Part shown: one piece after another, positions 7,682-15,284 of the stretch | Layout of the letters: every line of letters starts with the position of its first letter | Numbering within the stretch: position 1 is the first letter of the stretch | Assembly (NCBI RefSeq): GCF_000173075.1 | Contig: NZ_ABVL01000028.1 | Span: 1 to 64,000, forward strand | Source of the DNA: Chthoniobacter flavus Ellin428 | Lineage (GTDB): Bacteria > Verrucomicrobiota > Verrucomicrobiia > Chthoniobacterales > Chthoniobacteraceae | Length of the DNA stretch: 64,000 nucleotides | Reading direction: 5' to 3' | Translations under genes and position numbers: made by a program | The notes under the pieces: generated by a model | The model's database searches: none | What the model saw: the letters and a program-made list of their open reading frames with translations, nothing else | Told to the model about the DNA's origin: nothing

Positions 7682-7918
7682 GCCTATCCAAGCGCTGCAA
7701 CGAATTGTCGCCATGTTTCCGCCTCGACCTGCAATGAGTGCCTCCGGCGTTTTGGCGAGGCGCGTGCGCGCGGGCAGTGCTCCGGCTGTCACGCCTGCTG
7801 CTTCCCGAACAATCCACCCTGCAGTAGTCAGGGCTCGCCCATGGACCGACCTCCGCTTGTCCCGTACACCGCCGCCTCGGCCATCCTTTCGGAGCCGCTG
7901 AGTTTGGCGGCGTTAGGC
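7682..7918. repeat. Dispersed repeat family R2, copy b (GCCTA...GTTAGGC)
   Basis: It is the full-length partner of 1526-1763, with shared stretches such as AAGCGCTGCAACGAATTGTC and AGTCAGGGCTCGCCCA, and ends in GTTAGGC 14 bp before the next start codon. In this copy the gene that follows (7933) is present; in copy a it is missing. Confidence 0.85.
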
Positions 7919-7932
7919 AACTTCGCACGCGT

Positions 7933-8226
7933 ATGACCCAAGACGGCATCGAAATCCACTTCGACGAGAAAAATGGCTACCTGGAGCTCGCCTGTGAGCC
8001 CGATGCGTTTGCCGCCTACCGCAACGTCGCTCGCGAACACCTCAAGGACTTCCCGGGCATTCCAATCCACAAAATCGTCGAAATCAACATCGTCGACACA
8101 GCTACCTTCGTTGGCCGCCGTGGGACCGCAAAGCGGCGTATTGGTAACTTGTTCTTCGGCTTCGTTGCCACCGTCATTCTCGCTCTTGCTCTCATCGGAG
8201 CGTATGCACTCATCAGGCGACTATGA
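7933..8226 (+). CDS. Tail-anchored hypothetical membrane protein
   Basis: This 97-residue protein has a soluble N-terminal domain (MTQDGIEIHFDEKNGYLELA, then FAAYRNVAREHLKDFPGIPI) and one C-terminal membrane segment (LFFGFVATVILALALIGAYA). The stop overlaps the next start (ATGA at 8223-8226), so the two genes are translationally coupled. No family can be named. It starts 14 bp after the GTTAGGC of repeat R2b. The corresponding gene is missing upstream of the pseudogene copy at 1768. Confidence 0.75.
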   Translation: MTQDGIEIHFDEKNGYLELACEPDAFAAYRNVAREHLKDFPGIPIHKIVEINIVDTATFVGRRGTAKRRIGNLFFGFVATVILALALIGAYALIRRL

Positions 8227-8477
8227 CACCTGATCGAGAATCCCTCATTCGCTTGCTTGTTGTGCTCTGCATCGCAGGACTCTATGTCGGCGGGTATCTT
8301 GCGTCAGTTTCACGAGTGCAGATCCGCTTCGGAAATTCCAGCGGTCCGCTGGTCGCCTTCTATGCTCATCCCTGGCAGGGGGTGCTGTTTAGCCCCATCG
8401 AGCAACTCGACCGAACGTTTTTTCCGGCGCACTGGCGACATGATCAATGGCAGCGGGCAAACACGGCAATCCCATGA
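8223..8477 (+). CDS. Small membrane-anchored protein
   Basis: This 84-residue protein starts MTPDRESLIRLLVVLCIAGL, has one N-terminal membrane segment, and then a short extracytoplasmic domain ending LDRTFFPAHWRHDQWQRANT. It overlaps the upstream gene by four bases (ATGA), so the pair probably works as a unit in the membrane. A truncated copy with an in-frame deletion and a stop is at 1768. Function unknown. Confidence 0.7.
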   Translation: MTPDRESLIRLLVVLCIAGLYVGGYLASVSRVQIRFGNSSGPLVAFYAHPWQGVLFSPIEQLDRTFFPAHWRHDQWQRANTAIP

Positions 8478-8632
8478 GAACGTCGCCTGGCCATGCGTTG
8501 CAGGCAGGTGGTTAAGCCAATAGGTTAGTTATCAACGCATTGTTTTTGGGAGATTCTTCGGGGGGATGATGGGTGCGGAGCCCATGGTCCCGTCCGCCTC
8601 CGCGGCAGTCGCCTAACTTCCTCACGCCCTTT

Positions 8633-8763
8633 TCCTCGTCCCCAAGCTCCAGCTTGGGAATGTCCCTGTCTTGGATGCTATCGCATCCTGGAACGGCGGC
8701 CCGACGAAGCTGGAGCTTTGCAGAAAGGTGCGTTCCCAAGCATGGAGCTTGGGAACGAGAGTA
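8633..8763. repeat. Dispersed repeat family R4, copy b
   Basis: It is the partner of 4912-5036. It contains the clean palindrome CCCAAGCTCCAGCTTGGG near its left end and CATGGAGCTTGGGAACGAGA at its right end. It lies between the convergent genes ending at 8477 and 8772, so a hairpin here could act as a transcription terminator. The rest of that 294-bp gap has a GTTAAGCC (about 8512) and a GCCTAAC (about 8611) but no gene. Confidence 0.8.
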
Positions 8764-8771
8764 AACGCGCC

Positions 8772-9080
8772 TTACCAGTAAATTGCCCCGTAATTCAACG
8801 TCCCGCAGTTCTGGCAGATTGTTCCGTCCATCCAGTCTGAGGGAGTTAGTTCGAAACACTCGACGCAGGTTTTGAAATATCGCGGGTCATCGAGCAGTCC
8901 ATCGATCGCTACCTGGATTTCCTCCGGACCGCTATCTGCGGGCAAACTCGTGACCCCGACCCACACGCCGTGACAGATGTTCCCCCACCGACCCCAGGGA
9001 ATCTCCATAACCGAGAATTGGATTCGGTCGGCATGGCGTTCCACCTTGATAAATTCCTTGGTGAGTTCCTGGCGAGTCAT
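8772..9080 (-). CDS. Small protein with a CxxC..CxxC zinc-ribbon-like end
   Basis: This 102-residue protein starts MTRQELTKEFIKVERHADRI. Its C-terminus has two cysteine pairs (CVEC about residue 71 and CQNC about residue 88) spaced like a zinc ribbon. The first two thirds are mixed alpha/beta, with GPEEIQVAIDGLLDDPRYF. It is the last gene of the minus-strand toxin-like locus, 60 bp downstream of the 9142-9957 gene, and could be an immunity or accessory protein. That role is inferred from position only. Confidence 0.65.
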   Translation of the reverse strand: MTRQELTKEFIKVERHADRIQFSVMEIPWGRWGNICHGVWVGVTSLPADSGPEEIQVAIDGLLDDPRYFKTCVECFELTPSDWMDGTICQNCGTLNYGAIYW

Positions 9081-9141
9081 TGGTTTTCAGATTCTTCGCT
9101 CATAGCCGCGCAAGGAAAAGGGGGAACAAAACGAAACACTT

Positions 9142-9957
9142 CTACGGCTTGTTTCTCATTTCAATCCGCAAATCTTTTAATTGAGGGCGGATCCTCGTGC
9201 CCGTGCCCACATTCATCCCCAAGTCATTCATTCTTTGCCAAATATGGGGTGCGTCTCGCAGGATAGCTTCGAGTTCCTTCAGCGTCTTCTTCGGCAAGTC
9301 GTGATCCATTTCCAGCATGGCGATGAATCTTTCATCCGTCCAATTCGAGAAAAAGGGAGAGTTTCGTTCGGCGATTTTTTTCGCACGAGCTTCCATTCGT
9401 CTCAGGAGATCCCAATCATCGAATATCTTCTGAACCTCCGGAGGGGTCGTTGTCTCTTGGCTAGCCCGACGTTGTTTCTCCCGTTGCTCCATGTCCCAGT
9501 GCCAGCCTTCCACCGTGGGCCATACCCGGGTATTGGCGGGCAGACGAAACAGGTAAGTGCATTCAAGAGAGCCTGGCGGCCCGACCACCTGCGGCGCCGC
9601 CGGCAAGATGAGAGTCGTCGTCGGCGCCTGGATTTCATAGATCCGCGGTGGGTCTTTCCGAGTGATTACTTGCGCATGAGTTCCGGCAAGAAAATCGCAT
9701 TCCACGCGAAGGAAATCGACACCCTCGCAAATTCGAATGGTTAGGACCAAATCTCCCGGGTCTTTGTCCACATCATTCATCCCTTCCTTGGCCGGAAGAA
9801 ATTCTCCGCGTATCCCTCCGCGCATCGGTTTGTCCCAGCCGGGTTCCTTCAGCCAGGCGGGCTCGTCAAGCTCGTCTAATTTCTGGAGCTCGCTTTCATC
9901 CATCTCGTTGAAGTCGATATCCCCGATCTTCGCATATTTCGGATCGTATTTATTCAT
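9142..9957 (-). CDS. Partner-family (PF-B) protein, two-domain form
   Basis: I chose the ATG at 9957 (MNKYDPKYAKIGDIDFNEMD); an upstream extension overlaps the gene ending at 10011. The 271-residue protein has an acidic N-terminus and a beta-rich core with GTHAQVITRKDPPRIYEIQA, LILPAAP and EGWHWD. A helical C-terminal domain (VQKIFDDWDLLRRMEARAKK ... LPKKTLKELEAILRDAPHIW) follows. Core and tail both align with the protein at 20309-21070, the gene directly behind the largest toxin-like protein. Three shorter relatives are at 10011, 10629 and 17206. I know no named family for it. An immunity or chaperone role is inferred from its repeated position in this locus. Confidence 0.8.
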   Translation of the reverse strand: MNKYDPKYAKIGDIDFNEMDESELQKLDELDEPAWLKEPGWDKPMRGGIRGEFLPAKEGMNDVDKDPGDLVLTIRICEGVDFLRVECDFLAGTHAQVITRKDPPRIYEIQAPTTTLILPAAPQVVGPPGSLECTYLFRLPANTRVWPTVEGWHWDMEQREKQRRASQETTTPPEVQKIFDDWDLLRRMEARAKKIAERNSPFFSNWTDERFIAMLEMDHDLPKKTLKELEAILRDAPHIWQRMNDLGMNVGTGTRIRPQLKDLRIEMRNKP

Positions 9958-10010
9958 GGGGCTAATGGAACATTTTGAGGCACCAGTTCCGGCTGGAAAC
10001 TCGTGGTCGC

Positions 10011-10502
10011 CTACCCTTGTTCGCTCCGTTTCCGTGCTTCCTCGAGGGCTTTTCTCCCCCGTTCCAAGCGTTCCGGGGTCATGACGGGGTACGGGAAGCG
10101 CGCGATTTTTTCCAGATCCTTTTGCCACTTATCAATGTAGGCGTGCACCTGCGTGCCGGCGGGCAAGTGAATCACCCACTGGCGGACGTCTCCCACGGGA
10201 ATGATGACCTCTCCCTCGGGGGCGGAGATATTGTATCTGGGCGCCCCCTCTTCGGCTGCCTGGATCTGGGCTTCCGTGCCCGTTTTGAAGCGATATTTCA
10301 CTTCGATCGTCTTGATCGCGCCGTAGACCCCTAAATCCAAAGGAAACGTCCCCGGTCCGACGGGCAGCGGACGAGGTTCTCGAAACCACGGCTCATGCGA
10401 GATGAGGTAAGGGTATTCCCATCCATCAGAGAGGTGGTGTCGCAATTTTGTATCAAACTCGGGGAGCTCGTGGTACGGTCGGTTTTCGGATTTTTCGTTC
10501 AT
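10011..10502 (-). CDS. Partner-family (PF-B) protein, divergent single-domain form
   Basis: The ATG at 10502 (MNEKSENRPYHELPEFDTKL) is preferred to a GTG six bases upstream. The 163-residue product retains the core pattern of the PF-B family (FKTGTEAQIQAAEEGAPRYN, then IHLPAGTQVHAYIDKW) with low identity and ends in a basic helix (PERLERGRKALEEARKRSEQ). It lacks the long helical domain of the 9142 and 20309 relatives. It lies between the full-length relative (9142) and the truncated one (10629). Confidence 0.75.
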   Translation of the reverse strand: MNEKSENRPYHELPEFDTKLRHHLSDGWEYPYLISHEPWFREPRPLPVGPGTFPLDLGVYGAIKTIEVKYRFKTGTEAQIQAAEEGAPRYNISAPEGEVIIPVGDVRQWVIHLPAGTQVHAYIDKWQKDLEKIARFPYPVMTPERLERGRKALEEARKRSEQG

Positions 10503-10628
10503 GGCCACGCGCGGAAGACGGAGAGAAAATACACGCCGGGAAGTTAAGGCACAATCGTTTTAGGATTGATCGCAGCCAGCACTCGCAATCGATCACTTCC
10601 GTAACTCCCTTCTTCGCCCCACCAGGTT

Positions 10629-10905
10629 CTAGCTCAAGGCTTGATCCTTTGGTGGCCAGTGCCAGCCCTCGACGCGCGGCAGCACGGCCGTGCCGGCCGG
10701 CAGGCGAAAGATCCACCGGCAAGCGATCCTGTACGGCGATTCGATAATCCTTGCCGTCGTCGGCAGGATGAGAGTCGTTTCCGGTGCACGCAGTTCATAG
10801 ACTCGCGGTGGGTTATCGCCCGTGATGAGTTGCGCTTGAGTACCCGCCTTAAAAGAGCACTCCAGGCGAATGGAATCGATCGTATCGTCGATGTAGTGAA
10901 GTGAA
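10629..10905 (-). pseudogene. 5'-truncated partner-family (PF-B) gene
   Basis: The readable part aligns with the PF-B core: SIRLECSFKAGTQAQLITGD, PPRVYELRAPETTLILPTTA and FRLPAGTAVLPRVEGWHW, ending in a stop at 10629. The 5' end is cut at about 10905, where the sequence changes to direct repeats of GACCCCGAGTTCG that read through the same frame. The start codon and N-terminal part seen in relatives are gone. It is probably non-functional unless the fused repeat supplies a start. Confidence 0.75.
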
Positions 10906-10965
10906 GAGTCGACCCCGAGTTCGCGACCCCGAGTTCGCCCGACGACCCCGAGTTCACCGGTGACC
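10905..10965. repeat. Direct repeats of GACCCCGAGTTCG
   Basis: Three tandem copies of GACCCCGAGTTC lie next to GAAGAGTC. The combination GAAGAGTCGACCCCGAGTTC is the right-hand end of the terminal-inverted-repeat element found complete at 17660-17804. This looks like an element remnant at the break point of the truncated gene at 10629. Confidence 0.8.
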
Positions 10966-10987
10966 AATGCCGGGCAAGAGTCATCGC

Positions 10988-11359
10988 TCAGCGCAGACGA
11001 TTGTAATAGTCCCCTTCATAGTTCCGCTTCACATTTTCTTCGCTATCGAATTCGAAATCCACACGAATTTCCTCCGGCTTTCCCCGGCCAGCTTTCCCCA
11101 GCTCTTGATACACAATATTCTTGATTCGCTCAGACAATCCAAATGCTTCTGCCGCTGGAATATCCTTCTGCGATTTATAAAAAACGTAAGCGCGAAAAGC
11201 ATACTCAGAGCAATCCAGTATGAAGAACTCACGCAGCGGGCTGTCTCGAAAGTGGTCGAGGATTTCTGCACGAACCTCACTCAAGCCCCTGGACCGCCGT
11301 TTGATGGCTGCGGAAGCTCTGGCAAAGTCGTCTTCGGAAGGAATATTTTCGGGTTTCAT
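10988..11359 (-). CDS. Putative immunity protein paired with the 11356-14736 toxin-like protein
   Basis: The ATG at 11359 (MKPENIPSEDDFARASAAIK) overlaps the stop of the large gene (ATGA), the usual coupling of a toxin with its immunity gene. The 123-residue protein is charged, with DHFRDSPLREFFILDCSEYA and a C-terminal VDFEFDSEENVKRNYEGDYY. From memory, a VEFEFDSDENV..N.EG.Y.LRLR ending occurs in small proteins next to polymorphic toxins in other bacteria, but I cannot check this. An immunity role fits both position and sequence type. An alternative upstream start at 11380 adds seven residues. Confidence 0.75.
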   Translation of the reverse strand: MKPENIPSEDDFARASAAIKRRSRGLSEVRAEILDHFRDSPLREFFILDCSEYAFRAYVFYKSQKDIPAAEAFGLSERIKNIVYQELGKAGRGKPEEIRVDFEFDSEENVKRNYEGDYYNRLR

Positions 11360-14300
11360 CGGACGGCCTCCCATGTCCATTGGTTTTTCAACTGAAAGTG
11401 ATATCCGAGATGGCGCAAAAAGTCGACTTCTCTTTCGAAAAATGATCCCCGGCGGGCGCTCTGGGGATCATGAGAAAATAGAATTTCTTTTCCCTGTCGG
11501 ATCTGCTGTTTTAGAAAAGTTTCGTTGATCATCCAAATCTCGTTCTGCGATAGCCCCTTTGTAACCGCGCCCCAGTTCTCGATCTTGAGATAGCTCGCTC
11601 CATAATGAGCCGCCACCTTCGTATAAGTTGTGCCGGTTCGCGAAAAGTGGCCCAATACCAAGGTATCGGAACTCGGATTACGTGTGGCTTGCGCAGCCAC
11701 ATTTTCAAACCAGGCGGCGTTCCTAACAGTGGGGATATTTTTTCCGAGAGACGCCACCGGGGGATTGGGCCCGGAATTCGGAGCTGCCATCTTCGGTCCC
11801 TGTCCATTCCCGCCATTGCCGTCAGGAAGCACCGAGACATTCGCCGGAGAAGAAGAGGAATGCGTCTTGGCGTCCGCAGGAGTGGTGTCCGACGAAGTGA
11901 TATCCGTCTCGGTCGAAGGATCTGCATTTACCCCTTCGGGCGGCGTTTTCGACGCGGCGGAAATGCGTGGTTCAACGCCCGTGGATGCTGCATTCGGAGC
12001 GGACTGCGCGGGCGCGCCGGGCGGTGTTCCGCGGGTCTCCCGCGGCGGAGCATCGCCGCCCACGGAACCTGCCAGCCGCGTTTCCGCCTGCGGGACAGTC
12101 TGCAGTTTCCCCTGGGCGTCGCGGATGGCCACGTTGGGGTTGGGGGTGTTCGGGAGCGGTCCCGCGGCTAGCGTGCCGGTCCGGCCGTCGCGCGTTTCGA
12201 TGGGCAGGCCGCGGTGGGCGTCGGTGACTTCGCCCCACGGGCCGGGATTCGCGGGCGTGTTAGGATTCGCTGCTGTCCCACGTGGAACATTTGGCGCGGC
12301 GGGGCGGACGTCCGCGGCGTCGAAGAGATGATAGTTCCCGTTGGCGTCCTGGATCGCCGCTCTTTGGGAATTGGCATCGCCCAGGGTGCCGGTGATGCCA
12401 CTGCGCGATGCGACGCGCGTTCCTTTGTCGGCCTCGGTCACGCCCCACGCACGCTCCGGCCCGGGCGGCGTGGGCGGCGCGGCCATCGCATCCGGGGCGG
12501 TCGAGGATTGACCCCGAGGCGCCGCGGGATTAGAAGGCGGGAATGATTGCGAGCTTGTGGAAACTGGCGGGACCGGACCTTCTGATAATGATTGCCCTAC
12601 TGGTGGGCTTTGTGATGTTAGTCCGCTGGATGCTTTCGAGTCCGCCCCGTAAGGACCAGACTCCGCCCCCGATCCCTCGCGACCGGCCGGTAATTCCGCC
12701 CCCGCTCCCCCACGATCCGCCGGGGACGCCGCCGCCGGTCCCTCGTGATCGATGACACTTCTTCCGCCGCGTGCTTTCTGGAGGAAATCCGCGGCGACCG
12801 CCCGGAGCGCCTGGGCATAGGGACGGGCCTGCGCCTGTTGCTCCGGGGTGTATCTTCCGCCGGCTCCTTCGGCGATGCCGTCGATGATCGCGACTTGCGG
12901 GTGCTGCCCGGTGAGAATGCTTTGCGCGGTGGCTAACTGCTTCTGAAACTGGTAATCACTCGCGGCGCCGTGGGCGGCGAAGATCATCGAATGGACCAAA
13001 TCATCCAACGTCGGGGCCCGGTTCTCGCCGGCCAATATCTTACCCCCAGCGCCCGCGGCCACATTGACGGCGCTGCCGGTCACCAAGGCTACCGCCGCCC
13101 GGGTCAAGGGGGACGCTTCCAGGGGGACGATGTTTTTCAGGATTTTACCAGTGAGTCCTCCGGCGCCGGCGAAAAGCAGCGTGCTCGGCAGCGTCTTCAG
13201 CGCTGCAACGAAGCCCGCTTTGGCGGCAGCGGAGTCCGACCCACCGGCGGCTTTGGTCTGGTCTTGCGCCTCCGCACTGGCCGACGCCGCGGTCTGTGTG
13301 CCCAAGGTCAGGAGACCGGGAATTCCGCCCATCACGATGCCGGGGGCACTGCCCACCAAGCCACCGACGACATTGGATACGACCCGGGTGCCGGTGGATG
13401 GCGTGTCCAGTTGCACCATTTTACCAGAATCGTCCATCACGGGCTCACCACGCAGGGCCGCTTCTTGTTGCTGAGTGCGGCGTTGGAGGGTGGCGATGGC
13501 GTTGGTCTGATTGGCGATCTTTTGGAGTCCCACACCGACGGGCAGCAAATTGGGGCCCACGGACACGGCGAAGGGCATGATTTGTTCGGCCCAGTCCGGC
13601 AACGCCTTGCTCCATTGCAGCACGCCCTCGATGCTTTTTTCAAAGGTGTGGGAGGTCGTGAGATCGGTTCTCCACAATAAGTTCGAGAGACCGGTAATCC
13701 GTTGCGGAGGCGGCGCGGCGGGCGACGGTGGGGCCGTGGGCGCGGGCGGCGATGTGGCGTTTTGCTGCGGAGCGGCCGATTGCGGTTGCGCGGCGTTTGC
13801 TGGGGTCTGCGAAGTGATTGGCTGCGATGGCGTTGTGAGCGGCTGCGAAGCTGCCGCTTGATCCGGCGAATCAATGGCCTGCGGCCCCACAGGGGCCGGG
13901 CGCGAAGCCGATCCCCGGTCCGGCGAAGCGCTGGTGGGCGGCGACGCGGTGGGCGGCTGCGAAGCCGAACCTCGGTCCGGCGAAGCGCTGGTGGGCGGCC
14001 GCGTGGTCGGCGGCTGCGAAGCCGACTGCAGAGCGCTATAAGAGCTGCGCAAGTCATCCAACGTACCGGCGTGATCGCTGATGATCGAAGCCGCGCGGTT
14101 GCCGAGATCCGCCAGGCCATTGCGCAGCGCCTGGGACTGCGGCGTGAGCCGCGCCGGACCAAATGGTGAAATCTGATTGGCGCTGGGATCGGCCAGCGCC
14201 GCATTGATCCGCGATTGAATCGCGGTGTGCAACGCCGCCGGATCGGCCAGCGCGTCGTCCGGCACGGTGAAGCCGAGATTCAATAGCTTCTGCCGCGTCG

Positions 14301-14736
14301 CGAGCATCGACTGCCCGGCCACCTGGCGGGCCGATTGGTAATCCCGCTGCGCCGCGGCCACCGGGTCCGCTGGCGACGATGGCAAGGCATCGGGCCCGGC
14401 GCCCGGCGACCCGTTCATGAGCGTGAGCGCCGCGCCCGAAGATGCGGACGGCGTAGTTACATATGGTAAAGTAACAAATGAAGACGCTGCATCCGCCGGC
14501 GTAGTTACACGCGGCAAAGTTTCAAACGACGGCGCCGTCAGCGGCGCATTCGGAATGTCCGAGGCATCCGGCGCGTCGGGAATGGAGTCATCAGACCAAG
14601 GTGTCGTGTAATGATCCAGCCCGCGCTGCGCGAGATCGGAAGCCTTGATCGTGGCATCATCGAGCGTCGGAGCGGTGCTCGTCGGCGGAGCCGCGTCCAT
14701 GGCCTCGGGATCGGAATCGGAAAAGGGATCGCCCAT
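11356..14736 (-). CDS. Large polymorphic-toxin-like protein with nuclease-type C-terminal domain
   Basis: This 1,126-residue protein starts MGDPFSDSDPEAMDAAPP, near-identical to the start of the 21071-25882 protein. In order it has a conserved N-terminal region with helices (to about 230), a Pro/Ala/Ser/Thr-rich linker with repeated TSASPDRGSAS units (230-345), and a hydrophobic Gly/Ala-rich region (about 450-560, VVGGLVGSAPGIVMGGIPGL). Then come one WGVTEADKGT module (about 762), one WGEVTDAHRG module (about 834) and a distinct C-terminal domain (about 997-1126). That domain reads GHFSRTGTTYTKVAAHYGAS ... RRGSFFEREVDFLRHLGYHF. It has the pattern of C-terminal toxin domains in Rhs/CDI-type proteins (an IW/EqW..N..FL helix, then an S-F-x-x-E-x-x-x-L-x-x-x-G-Y motif). 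No signal peptide is seen, so the export route is unknown. The coupled gene at 10988 is the likely immunity gene. Confidence 0.8.
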   Translation of the reverse strand: MGDPFSDSDPEAMDAAPPTSTAPTLDDATIKASDLAQRGLDHYTTPWSDDSIPDAPDASDIPNAPLTAPSFETLPRVTTPADAASSFVTLPYVTTPSASSGAALTLMNGSPGAGPDALPSSPADPVAAAQRDYQSARQVAGQSMLATRQKLLNLGFTVPDDALADPAALHTAIQSRINAALADPSANQISPFGPARLTPQSQALRNGLADLGNRAASIISDHAGTLDDLRSSYSALQSASQPPTTRPPTSASPDRGSASQPPTASPPTSASPDRGSASRPAPVGPQAIDSPDQAAASQPLTTPSQPITSQTPANAAQPQSAAPQQNATSPPAPTAPPSPAAPPPQRITGLSNLLWRTDLTTSHTFEKSIEGVLQWSKALPDWAEQIMPFAVSVGPNLLPVGVGLQKIANQTNAIATLQRRTQQQEAALRGEPVMDDSGKMVQLDTPSTGTRVVSNVVGGLVGSAPGIVMGGIPGLLTLGTQTAASASAEAQDQTKAAGGSDSAAAKAGFVAALKTLPSTLLFAGAGGLTGKILKNIVPLEASPLTRAAVALVTGSAVNVAAGAGGKILAGENRAPTLDDLVHSMIFAAHGAASDYQFQKQLATAQSILTGQHPQVAIIDGIAEGAGGRYTPEQQAQARPYAQALRAVAADFLQKARGGRSVIDHEGPAAASPADRGGAGAELPAGREGSGAESGPYGADSKASSGLTSQSPPVGQSLSEGPVPPVSTSSQSFPPSNPAAPRGQSSTAPDAMAAPPTPPGPERAWGVTEADKGTRVASRSGITGTLGDANSQRAAIQDANGNYHLFDAADVRPAAPNVPRGTAANPNTPANPGPWGEVTDAHRGLPIETRDGRTGTLAAGPLPNTPNPNVAIRDAQGKLQTVPQAETRLAGSVGGDAPPRETRGTPPGAPAQSAPNAASTGVEPRISAASKTPPEGVNADPSTETDITSSDTTPADAKTHSSSSPANVSVLPDGNGGNGQGPKMAAPNSGPNPPVASLGKNIPTVRNAAWFENVAAQATRNPSSDTLVLGHFSRTGTTYTKVAAHYGASYLKIENWGAVTKGLSQNEIWMINETFLKQQIRQGKEILFSHDPQSARRGSFFEREVDFLRHLGYHFQLKNQWTWEAVR

Positions 14737-14850
14737 TCCCCGCGGCCGTTGCTACCCCACCCGCGAGGGTCAAGTGCGAAAACATTATTTGGTGAGCGTA
14801 GATCCAGCGCGGAGGCGAACCTCCGGGAAGCGCACGGTTGCCAACCGCCC
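14737..14850 (-). promoter_or_regulatory. Upstream region conserved between the two large toxin-like genes
   Basis: The DNA upstream of the 14736 start (GGTCAAGTGCGAAAACA, CCGTTGCTACCCC) is clearly related to that upstream of the 25882 start (GGTCAAGCGCGAAAG, CCGTTGCTACCCT). A further shared block, GAGCGTAGATCCAGCGCGGA at about 14797, recurs at 26222. Conservation of non-coding DNA suggests a shared promoter and leader or a recent duplication. I cannot place a -10/-35 with confidence. The rest of the gap to 14948 holds nothing else. Confidence 0.45.
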
Positions 14851-14948
14851 TATCCCTATTCCACCGGATCTTTAGGACTAAATTTGCCCATGGTATCTTC
14901 TTAGCTTCTCCTCTTCTCTATCTCCCGATTGATGGGGCGTTAAACTCC

Positions 14949-15038
14949 GCATGCGTAACCGGGGCATGCGTAACCGGGGCATGCGTAACCGGGGTCAATG
15001 CGTAACCGGGGTCAATGCGTAACCGGGGTAACCGGGGT
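14949..15038. repeat. Tandem repeat of CATGCGTAACCGGGG
   Basis: Five units of ATGCGTAACCGGGG occur, three with a 15-bp spacing and two with TCA inserted (17 bp). The array runs into TAACCGGGGTCAACTCTTCA, the left end of the terminal-inverted-repeat element at 15034. It looks like an amplification of the element's outer edge. Confidence 0.85.
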
Positions 15039-15224
15039 CAACTCTTCACAGTTCACTGATAGCCACGTCGAAGCGTCTTTCAGCGAAACGCCGTGAAGGG
15101 AACAACGCGCTCTCCGCCATATGAAGGCATGGTGGACTAAGTGTTACCAAAGTAGTGTGTAGAGTAGGCGGGAGGAGACGGAGTGAGAGGCTTGAAAGCC
15201 CATGACCGCATCCTCCCGCCCCTC

Positions 15225-15263
15225 ATCAAACCGGACAGGCGGTTTTCCCGCATCCGGCTTTCC
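15225..15263 (-). ncRNA. Group II intron domain V
   Basis: On the minus strand it reads AAAGCCGGATGCGGGAAAAC followed by CGCCTGTCCGGTTTGA. The two halves pair (GCCGGA with TCCGGT, GCGG with CCGC) around a GAAA loop. The AGC triad near the start and the GAAA tetraloop are the signatures of the catalytic domain V. It lies about 20 bp after the maturase stop, with domain VI and the 3' splice site following by 15159. Confidence 0.85.
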
Positions 15264-15284
15264 GAGTTCCTTTGTCCTCGAGCG

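Noticed and set aside
7511-7949. Minus-strand frames over R1c and R2b
   Set aside because: They cross boundaries between repeat families and a gene on the plus strand, so they are not single genes.
9142-10128. A longer 328-residue start for the partner-family gene
   Set aside because: The extra 57 residues overlap the upstream gene ending at 10011 and are not shared by the aligned relative at 20309. The ATG at 9957 fits better.
14949-15038. A possible CRISPR array
   Set aside because: The repeats are 14-17 bp and contiguous, with no unique spacers, and no cas genes are present. It is an ordinary tandem repeat at an element edge.
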